A stretch of DNA of 64,000 bases from Leucobacter sp. UT-8R-CII-1-4 (GTDB lineage: Bacteria; Actinomycetota; Actinomycetes; Actinomycetales; Microbacteriaceae), in contig NZ_JASCRS010000006.1 of assembly GCF_030010235.1 (NCBI RefSeq), positions 1 through 64,000 of the forward strand. Direction: 5' to 3'. The translations under genes were made by a program, and so were the position numbers. Under the pieces are notes generated by a model. It did no database searches and was not told the origin of the DNA. It saw nothing but the letters and a program-made list of their open reading frames with translations. This document shows, piece after piece, positions 36,195 through 45,807 of the stretch. Within the stretch, counting starts at the first letter, position 1. Every line of letters begins with the position of its first letter.

Positions 36195-36386
36195 GACCGC
36201 GAATCTGCGCCACAGCTAGTGAGTTACGGGGCAAGACACCAAACGGCTCAGCCCAGGGCGAACAGGGCAATTGCGAGGGCAATATCGAGGCTCAGATCAG
36301 TTCTCAGGCATAAGGTTGATTCATCATCATTTCGCTGTGCGGCCGACACAATCGACCGCCGTCAACCTCTACACGATGGAGATGCA

Positions 36387-38969
36387 GTGCCAGGAACAAA
36401 CCTCACCCGCGCCGAAGCCCAACAGCGCGCAGCAACGATCAGTACTCAGAGCTATGAAATCGCGCTCGACCTGACCCGCGGTGCAGAGCACTTCGGCGCC
36501 GAAACCACCGTTCGATTCACTGGCACCCCGGGCGCTGATACCTTTATCGACGTCATTGCAGCAGCAGTGCACAGTGTCACACTGAATGGCCGCTCGCTCG
36601 ATCCTGCAGAGGTTTTTGCAGACTCACGCATCACGCTGCCCGGGCTTGAGGCCGACAACGTGCTGACAATCGTGAGCGATCAGATTTACATGAACACCGG
36701 TGAGGGCCTGCACCGCTTTGTTGATCCTGCTGATGGTGAGGTCTACCTCTACTCACAGTTCGAGGTGCCAGATTCGCGCCGCATGTACCCGGTGTTTGAG
36801 CAGCCTGATCTCAAGGCCACCTTCCAATTCACCGTTACCGCGCCAGCGCGTTGGCACGTGGTGAGCAACCAGTCGACTCCTGAACCGGTTGCTGCCGGTG
36901 AGGTTGAGAATGCGCTCGGCACCGGCACGACCGAGCAGGTAGCGACCTGGTCGTTCGCACCAACTCCAATCATGTCGAGCTACATCACCGCGCTGATCAC
37001 CGGCCCCTACCGTGTAGTGCGAAGTGAACTCACCAATGCTGCTGGCCGTACCATTCCGCTCGGTGTGTTCTGCCGTGAATCGCTCGGCGAGTACCTCGAT
37101 GCCGACTACATCTTTGAGAAGACCCGGCAGGGATTTGAGTTTTTCGAGCGCGAATTCGGTTACCCGTACCCATTCGAAAAGTACGATCAGTTGTTTGTAC
37201 CCGAGTACAACATGGGCGCGATGGAGAACATTGGCGCAGTTACCTTCACCGAGTCGTACGTGTTCCGCAGCCAGGTGACCGACGCGATGCGCGAGCGCCG
37301 CGTGATCACCATTCTGCACGAGCTTGCACACATGTGGTTCGGCGATCTGGTCACCATGCGCTGGTGGAATGATCTCTGGTTGAACGAGTCGTTCGCCGAG
37401 TACATGTCGACCCTTGGCGTTGCCGAGGCAACCGAGTGGAGCGACTGCTGGACCACCTTTGTTGCCAGCGAAAAGTCGTGGGCCTACCGTCAGGATCAGC
37501 TGCCATCGACGCACCCCATCGTTGCCGAGATTCGTGACCTCGAAGACGTCATGGTGAACTTTGACGGAATTACCTACGCGAAGGGTGCCTCCGTATTGAA
37601 GCAACTCGTCGCGTGGGTTGGCCGCAAGCCCTTTATGCAGGGTGTACACGAGTACTTCATGAAGCATGAATACAGCAACACCGAGCTGACTGATCTGCTC
37701 ACCGAGCTTGAGACTCAGAGCGGTCGCGACCTGAGTGACTGGTCGAAAAAATGGCTTGAGACCGCTGGCGTCAATACGCTTCGCCCGACTTTCGAGCTTG
37801 ACGCCGAAGGTAACTACGCAAGTTTTGCTATCGATCAGACCGCGATCGAAGAGTACCCAACTTTGCGACCACACCGAATTGCTGTTGGTCTCTACGAACT
37901 GCGAGATGGCGCGCTCGTGCGTACCCAGCGCTTGGAGCTCGATGTTGATGGAGCGCGCACCGAGGTTGCTGAGCTTGTCGGGGTGAAACAGCCAGATCTG
38001 CTGCTGCTCAATGACGACGACCTGAGCTACACCAAGATTCGTCTTGACGATCGTTCCCTCGAGACCGCGGCGGCGCACCTCGGCGGTTTTGAGAGTTCGT
38101 TGGCGCGTTCGCTCGTCTGGGGCACCCTTTGGGACCAGACTCGCGACGCTGAGCTGCCAGCTTCGCGCTTTGTCGATATCGTGCTCGCGCACATTTCGAC
38201 CGAAACGAACTCGACTGTGCTTCGCACCCTAATTGGCCAGCTGATTCTTTCAGCCTCAAGCTACGTGGTGCCGGAGCGTCGCGCAGAGACTCTCGAGCGT
38301 GTGGCAGACGGGTTCCTCGCGCTTGCGCTTGAGGCAGCTCCGGGCAGCGATCTTGAGTTCCAGTTCGTGAAGGCGTTCGCGCAGCTTGCTTCGACGCCGG
38401 ATCAGCTCGACTCTGTGCTTGAGATTCTTGAAGAGCGTTCGGCGCTCAAGGGCCTCGACATCGACACCGATCTTGGTTGGGAATTGCTGATTTCACTTGC
38501 CGCAGGCGGCCGTGCCACCGCGGAGGAGATTGACGCGGCTCTGGCCGACGATCGCACCGCAAGCGGCAACCAGTCTGCTGCGCACGCCCGCGCGGCGTTG
38601 CCGACTGCTGCAGATAAGCAGCGCGCATGGGCTTCAGTCTTTGACGAGGCTGGCCTGCCGAACGCCATCGTTCGCGCCAGTGGTCTTGGCTTCTTGCGGG
38701 CGCACGATCCGGCGCTCTTGACTCCGTTCATTGCACCGTTCTTCGATTCGCTGCTGGGCATCTGGGAGAGCCGTAGTCACGCGATCGTTGAGGAGATTGT
38801 TGACGGCTTCTACCCGTCTCCGCTGGCCAACGAAGCGCTGCGCGCGGCTACCGCTGCTTGGCTTGAAGCGAACCCGAGCGCTGCCCCAGCGCTGCGCCGC
38901 ATGATCGTTGAGCACCTTGCAGGTGTTGATCGCGCGCTCGCAGCTCAGGCAGCTGACGCGAAGGCCTAA
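36387..38969 (+). CDS. pepN: Aminopeptidase N (M1 family)
   Basis: An 860-residue zinc aminopeptidase that trims peptides in the cytosol. The exopeptidase motif GAMEN is at residues 277-281. Zinc site HELAH is at 311-315, with the third ligand E334 (HExxH-x18-E). The C-terminal ERAP1-like helical domain is complete. A frame open for about 330 codons upstream is spurious; I chose GTG 36387 because homology starts at TRAEAQQRAATISTQSYEIALDL, with GGAGA upstream and a TACACG box 11 bases before. The TAA stop overlaps the mscS ATG (TAATG). Confidence 0.95.
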   Translation: MPGTNLTRAEAQQRAATISTQSYEIALDLTRGAEHFGAETTVRFTGTPGADTFIDVIAAAVHSVTLNGRSLDPAEVFADSRITLPGLEADNVLTIVSDQIYMNTGEGLHRFVDPADGEVYLYSQFEVPDSRRMYPVFEQPDLKATFQFTVTAPARWHVVSNQSTPEPVAAGEVENALGTGTTEQVATWSFAPTPIMSSYITALITGPYRVVRSELTNAAGRTIPLGVFCRESLGEYLDADYIFEKTRQGFEFFEREFGYPYPFEKYDQLFVPEYNMGAMENIGAVTFTESYVFRSQVTDAMRERRVITILHELAHMWFGDLVTMRWWNDLWLNESFAEYMSTLGVAEATEWSDCWTTFVASEKSWAYRQDQLPSTHPIVAEIRDLEDVMVNFDGITYAKGASVLKQLVAWVGRKPFMQGVHEYFMKHEYSNTELTDLLTELETQSGRDLSDWSKKWLETAGVNTLRPTFELDAEGNYASFAIDQTAIEEYPTLRPHRIAVGLYELRDGALVRTQRLELDVDGARTEVAELVGVKQPDLLLLNDDDLSYTKIRLDDRSLETAAAHLGGFESSLARSLVWGTLWDQTRDAELPASRFVDIVLAHISTETNSTVLRTLIGQLILSASSYVVPERRAETLERVADGFLALALEAAPGSDLEFQFVKAFAQLASTPDQLDSVLEILEERSALKGLDIDTDLGWELLISLAAGGRATAEEIDAALADDRTASGNQSAAHARAALPTAADKQRAWASVFDEAGLPNAIVRASGLGFLRAHDPALLTPFIAPFFDSLLGIWESRSHAIVEEIVDGFYPSPLANEALRAATAAWLEANPSAAPALRRMIVEHLAGVDRALAAQAADAKA

Positions 38970-39865
38970 TGATGAGTGAGTTCCTGGGGGCTGTTGGGGC
39001 CTTTTTCGCCGAGTACCAGATCGTCTGGCGGATCCTCTTGGTGATTGGGCTTTGCCTCGTCGCCAATTGGATGCTGCGGGTGGTGCTTGGCCGCGCGGTG
39101 CGCGGTGTCGTGCGCGGCGTGAAAAAGGCGCAGGACGTAGACAGCACTCAGGAACTCGCCGCCGGCCCATACATTAATGCGCGTGCTGTGCAGCGCACCC
39201 GTACGCTGGGCACATTCGGCCGCAACATTATTAACTGGGGCACGGTTATTGCCGCGTTCTTCTTGATTTTGCTGCAGTTTAATGTCGACCCAGCAACGGT
39301 GATTACTTCGGCTGGTTTTATCGCGGCAGGCCTCGCCTTTGGTGCGCAAAACGTGGTGAAAGACATTCTGAACGGCCTGTTTATGGTCTCAGAGGACCAA
39401 ATGGGGGTTGGTGACCTCGTAACGATCGGCGAGGTGACCGGCACTGTTGAAGACGTCGGTATCCGCGTGACGCAGGTGCGCGCGATGGACGGCACACTCT
39501 GGTTTGTACGCAATGGCGAAATCTTGACTCTGGGCAACGCTTCGCAGGGTTGGGGTCGCGCCATCATCGACATTACGGTGTCAAGCGACGAAGATCTTGC
39601 GCTGGTTGAGCGCACGGCTCTTGAGAGCGCGAGCGAGCTCTTGCGTTCGGCGCAGTTTGCGCGCAGGGTGACTGGCGAGCCAGAGATTCTGGGACTTGAG
39701 AGTGTGTATGGCGACCGGGCCACGCTGCGACTCACGGTGCGCACGAGGCCCGAGGCGCAGTATTCGGTGCAGCGCGAGTTGCGCGCACTGATCAGGAAGA
39801 ACTTTGAAGAGCAGGGCATTCGCCTGGCGAATGAGTTGCCGCGAAATCTAGGGGGATCACTTTGA
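38969..39865 (+). CDS. MscS-family mechanosensitive channel
   Basis: A 298-residue small-conductance channel. Helices span about residues 18-38 and 85-104, and the pore-lining helix is VITSAGFIAAGLAFGAQNVVKDILNGLFM. The beta domain follows (VGDLVTIGEVTGTVEDVGIRVTQVRAMDGTLWFVRNGEI in overlapping pieces). It would release solutes under hypo-osmotic stress. It overlaps pepN at its start and the globin gene (TTGA) at its end, making a three-gene coupled run. Confidence 0.93.
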   Translation: MMSEFLGAVGAFFAEYQIVWRILLVIGLCLVANWMLRVVLGRAVRGVVRGVKKAQDVDSTQELAAGPYINARAVQRTRTLGTFGRNIINWGTVIAAFFLILLQFNVDPATVITSAGFIAAGLAFGAQNVVKDILNGLFMVSEDQMGVGDLVTIGEVTGTVEDVGIRVTQVRAMDGTLWFVRNGEILTLGNASQGWGRAIIDITVSSDEDLALVERTALESASELLRSAQFARRVTGEPEILGLESVYGDRATLRLTVRTRPEAQYSVQRELRALIRKNFEEQGIRLANELPRNLGGSL

Positions 39866-40386
39866 CCGAGCAGGCTTCGCCACTTTCAGGGGCCGAGGAT
39901 CGCCAGCGGCTCGCGGCACAGCAGCACGTAGCCGCTACGGCGGCCGCGGAGCAAAGCGCACCGGCACCAAATCTCACACTGCGCAGTGGCGAGCACGGCG
40001 CTGCCCTCAGCGACACGCTCTGGCAGCAGGTCGGCGGCACCCCCACTTTTGAATTGATCGTGCATCACTTTTATCAAGGTGTGCGAAATGATCCGCTTTT
40101 GGCCCCGATGTACCCTCAAGACGATTGGGAAGGCTCAGAGTGGCGATTGCGCGCTTTTCTTGAGCAGTACTGGGGTGGCCCTGGCACCTATTCAGAACAG
40201 CGCGGCCATCCTCGTCTTCGTATGCGGCACATGCCGTTTGCTGTGTCGCCGAAGGCAAAGGAACACTGGCTGATGCACATGCACGCGGCTCTTGACCAGG
40301 CGGCTCTGCCCCCGATGCATGACGTAGCTTTCCGAGATTACATCGAGCGTGCAGCGCTGGCTATGGTGAATACCTTCGACGAGTAG
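39862..40386 (+). CDS. Group II truncated haemoglobin (GlbO type)
   Basis: A 174-residue protein. The globin core begins near residue 55 (TFELIVHHFYQGVRNDPLLAPMYP), with Tyr at B10 in HHFYQ and Trp at G8 in EHWLMHM. The proximal histidine is likely in GHPRLRMRHMPF. The first 50 residues are Ala/Gln-rich and not part of the globin fold. The TTG start overlaps the mscS stop (TTGA) and follows AGGGGGATCAC. Such globins handle oxygen or nitric oxide; linkage to pepN is common in actinobacteria. Confidence 0.92.
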   Translation: MTEQASPLSGAEDRQRLAAQQHVAATAAAEQSAPAPNLTLRSGEHGAALSDTLWQQVGGTPTFELIVHHFYQGVRNDPLLAPMYPQDDWEGSEWRLRAFLEQYWGGPGTYSEQRGHPRLRMRHMPFAVSPKAKEHWLMHMHAALDQAALPPMHDVAFRDYIERAALAMVNTFDE

Positions 40387-40622
40387 TAGTTGTCTGTGCC
40401 TTCGGTTGCATTTCATGCGCAGTCTCGGCTTTTTTGGCCATGCGTCTGAAGTTTGACCTGAGGTAACGAACAGATCACAATCACTGCTTTTCACCCCCGA
40501 AAGGGGGTAGCGTCAGGAGTGGTCTACGGTTCACTCAATGGCGAGAGCTCCGATAGATCACTTCACCCCTGACACTCCTCCACTGACTCCCGATTGGTGC
40601 CTCAGCAGCGGCGAGAGAACGT

Positions 40623-41183
40623 TCAACCAGCAGGGGTTTCTACCGGCGAGTGCGACCAGCCATCCTCCCCTAGCAAATAATCAATGCGGGTGTGCTGACG
40701 ATCTTCCCTGGCCTGCATAAACTCGAACTCATCTGGCACAAGCGCATAACGCTGCCAATCCTCATTTGGCACACCGGCATAGCTCGGACGACCAGCCCAA
40801 TCGGCCTGCGAAATCTCCTCGCTCAACGCAACCGCGTTACCAGTGATCCGCACCTGTCGACCGGTTTCACGCCAAAAGAACACAAACGAGATACGTGGAT
40901 TCGCAGCAATCTCTTGACCCTTGCGAGAGCTTCGATGCGTTGAAAAATGATACCCATCGGCATCAATGTCTTTCACGATGAGTGTGCGACCCACCGGAGT
41001 GCCGTCAGCACGCGTCGTGAGCATAGTCATTGCATGCGGCTGACGCGCCCCACCAGCAATGGCCGCTTCGAGCCAATCCAGAAAAAGCTCGTGCGGAGAA
41101 TCAGGCAAGTCTGATTCAAGCAGCACCGGAAGCTCAGCCGGAAAAGCGGGGAGTTCTCTGAGTCGTGATTCAAGCTCGCTCAT
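40623..41183 (-). CDS. pdxH: Pyridoxamine 5'-phosphate oxidase-like flavoprotein
   Basis: A 186-residue FMN-binding split-barrel protein. HAMTMLTTRADGTPVGRTLIVKDIDADGYHFSTH, then SSRKGQEIAANPRISFVFFW and RQVRITGNAVALS, follow the PdxH pattern, and EFEFMQAREDRQHTRIDY matches its RxHxR region. The final conserved dimerisation motif of true PdxH (RLxP) is replaced by HSPVETPAG, so substrate specificity may differ. The ATG is exactly six bases after a TAAGGT box. A likely PLP-salvage enzyme, but other PNPOx-family oxidases are possible. Confidence 0.82.
   Translation of the reverse strand: MSELESRLRELPAFPAELPVLLESDLPDSPHELFLDWLEAAIAGGARQPHAMTMLTTRADGTPVGRTLIVKDIDADGYHFSTHRSSRKGQEIAANPRISFVFFWRETGRQVRITGNAVALSEEISQADWAGRPSYAGVPNEDWQRYALVPDEFEFMQAREDRQHTRIDYLLGEDGWSHSPVETPAG
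41090..41095 (-). other. Codon within pdxH-like gene (no separate element)
   Basis: Nothing distinct is seen here; the leaderless promoter of this gene is at 41190-41195. Confidence 0.05.
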
Positions 41184-41189
41184 ACTTCT

Positions 41190-41195
41190 ACCTTA
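41190..41195 (-). promoter_or_regulatory. Leaderless -10 box of the pdxH-like gene
   Basis: TAAGGT on the minus strand, exactly 6 bases before the ATG at 41183. Confidence 0.5.
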
Positions 41196-41228
41196 GAAGC
41201 ATGAGCGAGCCCAGCGCGATATGCCCGC

Positions 41229-42452
41229 TCAGAGTTCTCGTGAAACTCGCTGCGATCCAGCTTGGAAAACCCGCAGCACCCGATCAGCAAAACCATCGAA
41301 ATCGAATGGATCGCCATCAACCACGATCACGTCAGCGCGCATGCCAACCTCAATACGACCACGGTCACCTAACCCAAGCAACTCAGCAGCAGAAATCGTG
41401 GCAGCCTCAATAACCTCGTGTGGCTCAAGGCCTGCCTCTTCCATCAGCGAAAGCTCAGCGAGGCTGTATTCATGCGGAAACACACCCGCATCAGTCCCCA
41501 TAGCGATACGCACACCAGCGTTCACCGCCTTGCGCACATTCACCATGTGCTGAGTGACCGCATCGCTCGCTTTCTGCTTCACCGTCGGAGAAACCTTCGC
41601 GCCGCCATCAATAGCTCGCAGCAGCGCAACCGGCGCGATCAGGGTAGGCACGAGCCAGGTGCCACGCTCAAGCATTGCATCCCAGCACTCATCTGTCGCG
41701 TAGATACCGTGCTCAACTGAGCGGACGCCACCGCGAACAGCGTTCAACACGCCAGCCGGGCCCTGGGCGTGAGCCATGACACCAAGACCAGTCACGGCCG
41801 CTTCGCGCACGCACATCTCAATCTCATCCATAGCAAACTGGCTGTGGCGAGGATCATCAGACGGTGAGAGCACGCCACCCGTAGTGCAGATCTTGATCAC
41901 ATCGGCACCCGCGCGCTGAAGCTCACGAACACGGGTACGCATCTCTTCAGGCCCGTTCACAATACCGCTCGGGCGACCCGGCGTCGCCGGCATCAGCGAA
42001 AGGTCGACGCCACACGGACTCATACCGTCAGAATGCCCACCGGTCTGACCGAGGATCGTGACCGCGGTGAGCACCTGAGGGCCCTCAATAAGACCCGTTG
42101 CAAGCGCGTGCTTGAGCCCCTGATCAGCGCCGCCAGCATCACGAACCGTGGTGATCCCACGCTCAAGAGTCTCACGCAACACCTTCGTGGCCCGGTAATA
42201 CGGAGTCGAATAAGGCTCATGCAAGCGCTGCATCTCGTCGACGCCATCAACCAGCAAATGCACATGGCTATCGATAAGCCCCGGCAGCACAGCCTTACCG
42301 TTGAGCTCCACAACCTCGTCAACGCGATCGTCACTCGGGTCGATCCGATCAGCAATCTCAAGAATGCCCTCTGCCGAGATCAGCAAATCTGCACGGCGCA
42401 GCTTCGAAGTTCCGACAAATAGATTTCCTCCACGAAGCAGTGTGGTGGTCAC
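41229..42452 (-). CDS. Metal-dependent amidohydrolase
   Basis: A 407-residue amidohydrolase-superfamily enzyme resembling the Xaa-Pro dipeptidase/imidazolonepropionase-like clade. Metal motifs are HVH in LIDSHVHLLVDG, a probable carboxylated Lys in DVIKICTTGGVLS, His in VMAHAQG and SVEHGIYA, and Asp in MGTDAGVFPH. Family landmarks GGHSDGMSP and GADVIKI are present. The substrate cannot be read; such enzymes often hydrolyse acylated amino acids or proline dipeptides. I chose GTG 42452, preceded by AAAGGGGGA; the frame extends 23 codons further without support. No transporter is adjacent. Confidence 0.88.
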   Translation of the reverse strand: MTTTLLRGGNLFVGTSKLRRADLLISAEGILEIADRIDPSDDRVDEVVELNGKAVLPGLIDSHVHLLVDGVDEMQRLHEPYSTPYYRATKVLRETLERGITTVRDAGGADQGLKHALATGLIEGPQVLTAVTILGQTGGHSDGMSPCGVDLSLMPATPGRPSGIVNGPEEMRTRVRELQRAGADVIKICTTGGVLSPSDDPRHSQFAMDEIEMCVREAAVTGLGVMAHAQGPAGVLNAVRGGVRSVEHGIYATDECWDAMLERGTWLVPTLIAPVALLRAIDGGAKVSPTVKQKASDAVTQHMVNVRKAVNAGVRIAMGTDAGVFPHEYSLAELSLMEEAGLEPHEVIEAATISAAELLGLGDRGRIEVGMRADVIVVDGDPFDFDGFADRVLRVFQAGSQRVSREL

Positions 42453-42588
42453 AGTGATTCCCCCTTTGGAATTTGACTTGCAGGTTCGCACATCGCCTTT
42501 TCTTGCGAGTGTACGCAACACTAATCGGTGGTTGATTGTGACGATTCACCGAACGCTCTACGCAAAACTGGTGGGTCGACCAAACTTG

Positions 42589-45500
42589 CTATCCAAGCGC
42601 CTCGATCAACACCTTCGCCTTACGCTTCACCGCAGCAGAACGAGTGGTGTCGCCAATTTCAACAAGACCCGCCCAGCCGGCTTCGCTCTCAAGCATCTGC
42701 CCCCGAGCAGCAGCAGCTCGCAGCACGGGAGCAAACTCAATCGCGATGTCGATGATCCGTACGAGCCAGCGCGGTGGTGTCGTACCGAGCGTGCTCGCGT
42801 GCGCAATCGACCGGGTCAACACCGGATAAAACGCCGATAGGAGCTCGGGATAACGTGAAAGCTGCCTCACCATCAGGTAGGGGTTAAAGTCGGCTTCGGC
42901 GAGCATCAGGCTCGTAGTATCGGCCATTCGAGTCGGCCCAAGCAGGCCGTTCTCAACCGCAGCACCGAAGTAGTACATCTCAGGGTCAGCTTGCTGCTGC
43001 GTGGCGAAAAACAGCACCATAAGTGAGCGCGAGAGCACGGGAGGCGCTTCGCGCCGGTAGCGCTCTGAGATCTCAACAAGCCGGCCAGACTCCGCATCAA
43101 ATTCAAGCCACTTTTGGTCGCCAAGGCTCGCCCGGCCTTCCATCCCAAGACCATACGTCCACGAGCTCTCGAATTGGCACTCCGTACCATCACCCAGAGT
43201 AAGGTGCACCACCATTACACTGCCGCGCTTCGTTTGCACCGCCTCATATTTCAGGATCGCGCCATCATCAATAGACGCTGGATCGCCAGTCGCCTGCCAA
43301 GCCTCAGCGAACTCGGTATCGCTCATCTCTGCCGGCGTAGCCAGCACGCCCGGTGATCCAGCGTTGCCCCCAGGACTCGCGACCATTGCTGTTTCAGGCA
43401 AAATCGACACGAGGGCGCGAGCTGCAGCAACCGCCTTCGATGAGCCCGTTCGGGACGCAATCGCGCGCACGCCTGGCAATGCCATTGTGTCGCTGCCCGC
43501 GAGGCCCGCGTCAACCGCAAGCTGCACCTCAGGCAGCATCAACTGAAGCAGCTCAATCGCTTCAGTGACACCGGGCGCGATGCGGCTTTGTTCCGAACTG
43601 ATCTGCACCACGTCTGCCACAAGCGGCCAGATAAGCGAAAGCATGCCGTTTTCGGCGAGTTCTTGCCAATTGCGCACTCGGGACGCGATTGACGAAATCG
43701 AACCGCCCCACACAAATTGTCGCGCGTCAGCAATTCCAGGCACGAGGGTGCCATGCTGCCAAGCCGCAATGGCCGCCTCAATGTCTCCGCTGCGCTCTTC
43801 AGAGAAGCTCAGCAGCGCAGAAGAAGGCACCACACCGTTTGGTGCCTTGCGATTTATCGCCGCTCCAGGCTGCCGCCACTCAAGTTCACTCTCTGCCCAA
43901 TTCGGAAACTCGGTGATTGTGATGTTGCGGCCGATCCGTCGATCAGGAAGATCAGCGCTACCGCTCAACTCCGCAATCGAAGGCAGCTCTTTAGCGAACC
44001 CATCGCTATCAAAACCCGGGTGTTCGTAAGGCTTCGAGAGCACAGTACCCAGCACATCACCGACATTCCGCCGCAACACTGTACCGTCTTGCAACACAAT
44101 ACGGACCGGCGAGGCGGCAAGCTTCGCCCGAAGAGTCACATCGAGAGAGTCACGGTCAAGGCGCGACAGCATCAGCTGCAAGTCAGCTTCTGAAACCGCA
44201 GCGTCGGCTTCAACATAGCGGTCAAGTCGTGCAGCGAGGTCGGCTCCATCGACACGAAAATCTTGCCAGGTAGGAGTAGAAAGCAGAATCGGAACCTCAC
44301 CGAGACGCAAAAAGACTGCGGCGGCGCGGGCTCGCACAACCGACTCAACGTGAGCGTTTTTGCCCGCCGAGGCCGGCTGATCCGCGCCAATCATAGTTTC
44401 TCCGCGCACCCATCCGCGCACCGGGTGCAGCACCGCTTCCCACCGCCTCGGTACACCGCGCAACGCCTCGCGGGCCGCGGCTGGGTCTTCGCGCGCGACC
44501 GCGTTGGCAGTCGCCAGGAAACGCTCACCAGCAAGCGTCAACGACTCATTGTTCGCGGCAAGCAGCTCAGAGGTGAGTGCAGTGAGTTCTTCTGCGCCGG
44601 ATCGCCCCTCCGCAAGGCGCGGCACTGCGGCGAGCGCTGGGGTCGCCTGCCAAAGGCCGCGCGCACCGGGAACAGGTTCTTCTTTGAGGGCTTGTGCGTC
44701 GAGTTGCCACGTGTCTTTGAGCTGCGCTGCTAGGGCTGCGAGCTTCTTGTCTTTGGCGTTCAGTAGCGGTGCGAGTGTTTCGGCGATTATCGTTTTGGTC
44801 TCGTCGCCTGGTTGCGCTGCCTGCATTGCGGCGGTGAGGACGGCCGCTTTCGCTTTGGTGCTTTTTGCGTTGAGTCCGATCAGTATGACCTGGGCGGTGA
44901 GTTCGTCGTCTGTGGCGCTCAGCAGTGTGGGTGTGAAGAGGTGGATGAGTGCGTCTTCACCGAAGCTCAGTACCGAGGCAAGTACACTCGCGTGTTCGAG
45001 CAGGAACGCTTCGTCTGCAGCGAGGTCGTTCGTGAGCACCTCAGCGAATGTTTTGCGGTCTATGGGGCGCTGGGCTGCTTCCATCGCGTAGAGGGTGAGT
45101 TCTTGTGCTTCACTCTGTTCGAGGTAACCTGCATCGACTGTGTGTTTGATCAGCCCTGACCAGTCGCCCGAGGTGCTCACTCCGCCGCGCAGCACGGCCC
45201 GTAGGTGTTCGGCGAGGCGTGGTGTGATTTCTGTTAACGGGACTTGAGCGCTGCGCGCGAGTGCTTCGGCTTCGCGGCGAGCTATCGGGTCGAGATTTTG
45301 TTTTGGGGTGCTCACTTCGAACGCTGCGAAGCTTTGGATCGCCCAGTTTTGTAGGTAGTCGGTGTCTGTGGGCAGGGGCGCTTCTGGCAGTTGGTTGAGG
45401 GCGCTCGTGATGGCTGGAGTGTAGCGGGAGCCGGCGCGGCGCAGTGCGGTGAACTGTGTGAGGAACTCTGCACCGCGAGCGGCCAGCAGCTTGGCTTGCG

Positions 45501-45807
45501 ACTCTACGGCGAGCGCGACCGGATAGACCTCGAATGCGCGGCGGGCTGGCACGCCGAGACGAATGGTGTAGACCCCGAGCAGGCAGGGGTCTACGTCTAT
45601 GGTGCTCACCCATCCCCAGGAGTCTTCAGCTATTTCTGCGAAGTTGCCCCACTCCCCTTTGGCGAGGCCTGCCTTTGCGGTCTTCTGCTGGGCGTTGTCG
45701 CCTAGGGGCAACGCCATGAGGTCGTCTTCTCTGCTCGCTTCATGCCAGCCGAGTTCTTTGAAGATTGCGAGTGATTTATCGAGTGCCGTCAGTGCTTCGG
45801 GGCTCAT
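42589..45807 (-). CDS. 1072-residue protein of unknown function, coupled to SWIM protein (DUF6493-like)
   Basis: A large, mostly helical soluble protein without a signal peptide or membrane span. The N-terminus (ALTALDKSLAIFKELGWHEA) is followed by long Ala/Leu-rich helical arrays (about 230-480, AEVLTNDLAADEAFLLEHASVL) that look like HEAT-type repeats, and a C-terminal mixed alpha/beta part (GDGTECQFESSWTYGLGMEG). I tentatively link it to the DUF6493 family found next to SWIM proteins in actinobacteria. ATG 45807 overlaps the SWIM gene stop by four bases (ATGA), so the two are coupled. Base composition of the gene switches abruptly near 44,690. No catalytic motif recognised. Confidence 0.8.
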   Translation of the reverse strand: MSPEALTALDKSLAIFKELGWHEASREDDLMALPLGDNAQQKTAKAGLAKGEWGNFAEIAEDSWGWVSTIDVDPCLLGVYTIRLGVPARRAFEVYPVALAVESQAKLLAARGAEFLTQFTALRRAGSRYTPAITSALNQLPEAPLPTDTDYLQNWAIQSFAAFEVSTPKQNLDPIARREAEALARSAQVPLTEITPRLAEHLRAVLRGGVSTSGDWSGLIKHTVDAGYLEQSEAQELTLYAMEAAQRPIDRKTFAEVLTNDLAADEAFLLEHASVLASVLSFGEDALIHLFTPTLLSATDDELTAQVILIGLNAKSTKAKAAVLTAAMQAAQPGDETKTIIAETLAPLLNAKDKKLAALAAQLKDTWQLDAQALKEEPVPGARGLWQATPALAAVPRLAEGRSGAEELTALTSELLAANNESLTLAGERFLATANAVAREDPAAAREALRGVPRRWEAVLHPVRGWVRGETMIGADQPASAGKNAHVESVVRARAAAVFLRLGEVPILLSTPTWQDFRVDGADLAARLDRYVEADAAVSEADLQLMLSRLDRDSLDVTLRAKLAASPVRIVLQDGTVLRRNVGDVLGTVLSKPYEHPGFDSDGFAKELPSIAELSGSADLPDRRIGRNITITEFPNWAESELEWRQPGAAINRKAPNGVVPSSALLSFSEERSGDIEAAIAAWQHGTLVPGIADARQFVWGGSISSIASRVRNWQELAENGMLSLIWPLVADVVQISSEQSRIAPGVTEAIELLQLMLPEVQLAVDAGLAGSDTMALPGVRAIASRTGSSKAVAAARALVSILPETAMVASPGGNAGSPGVLATPAEMSDTEFAEAWQATGDPASIDDGAILKYEAVQTKRGSVMVVHLTLGDGTECQFESSWTYGLGMEGRASLGDQKWLEFDAESGRLVEISERYRREAPPVLSRSLMVLFFATQQQADPEMYYFGAAVENGLLGPTRMADTTSLMLAEADFNPYLMVRQLSRYPELLSAFYPVLTRSIAHASTLGTTPPRWLVRIIDIAIEFAPVLRAAAARGQMLESEAGWAGLVEIGDTTRSAAVKRKAKVLIEALG

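Noticed and set aside
35382-36386. A long N-terminal extension of pepN
   Set aside because: The open frame upstream is antisense to the nitroreductase and rpiB genes and has no homology; the M1 protein starts at 36387.
36753-38192. A 479-codon open frame antisense to pepN
   Set aside because: It is the mirror of a clear, motif-complete pepN; the protein has no recognisable domain and its composition (His, Arg, Gly, Val mix) is that of a shadow frame.
40387-40622. A small gene between the globin and pdxH-like genes
   Set aside because: A 60-codon frame at 40538 has no ribosome-binding site and no sensible composition; the gap otherwise shows only a short CCCCC/GGGGG hairpin.
41090-41095. A separate site inside the pdxH-like gene
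   Set aside because: On review nothing distinguishes this stretch; the low-confidence entry in the feature list carries no biological claim.
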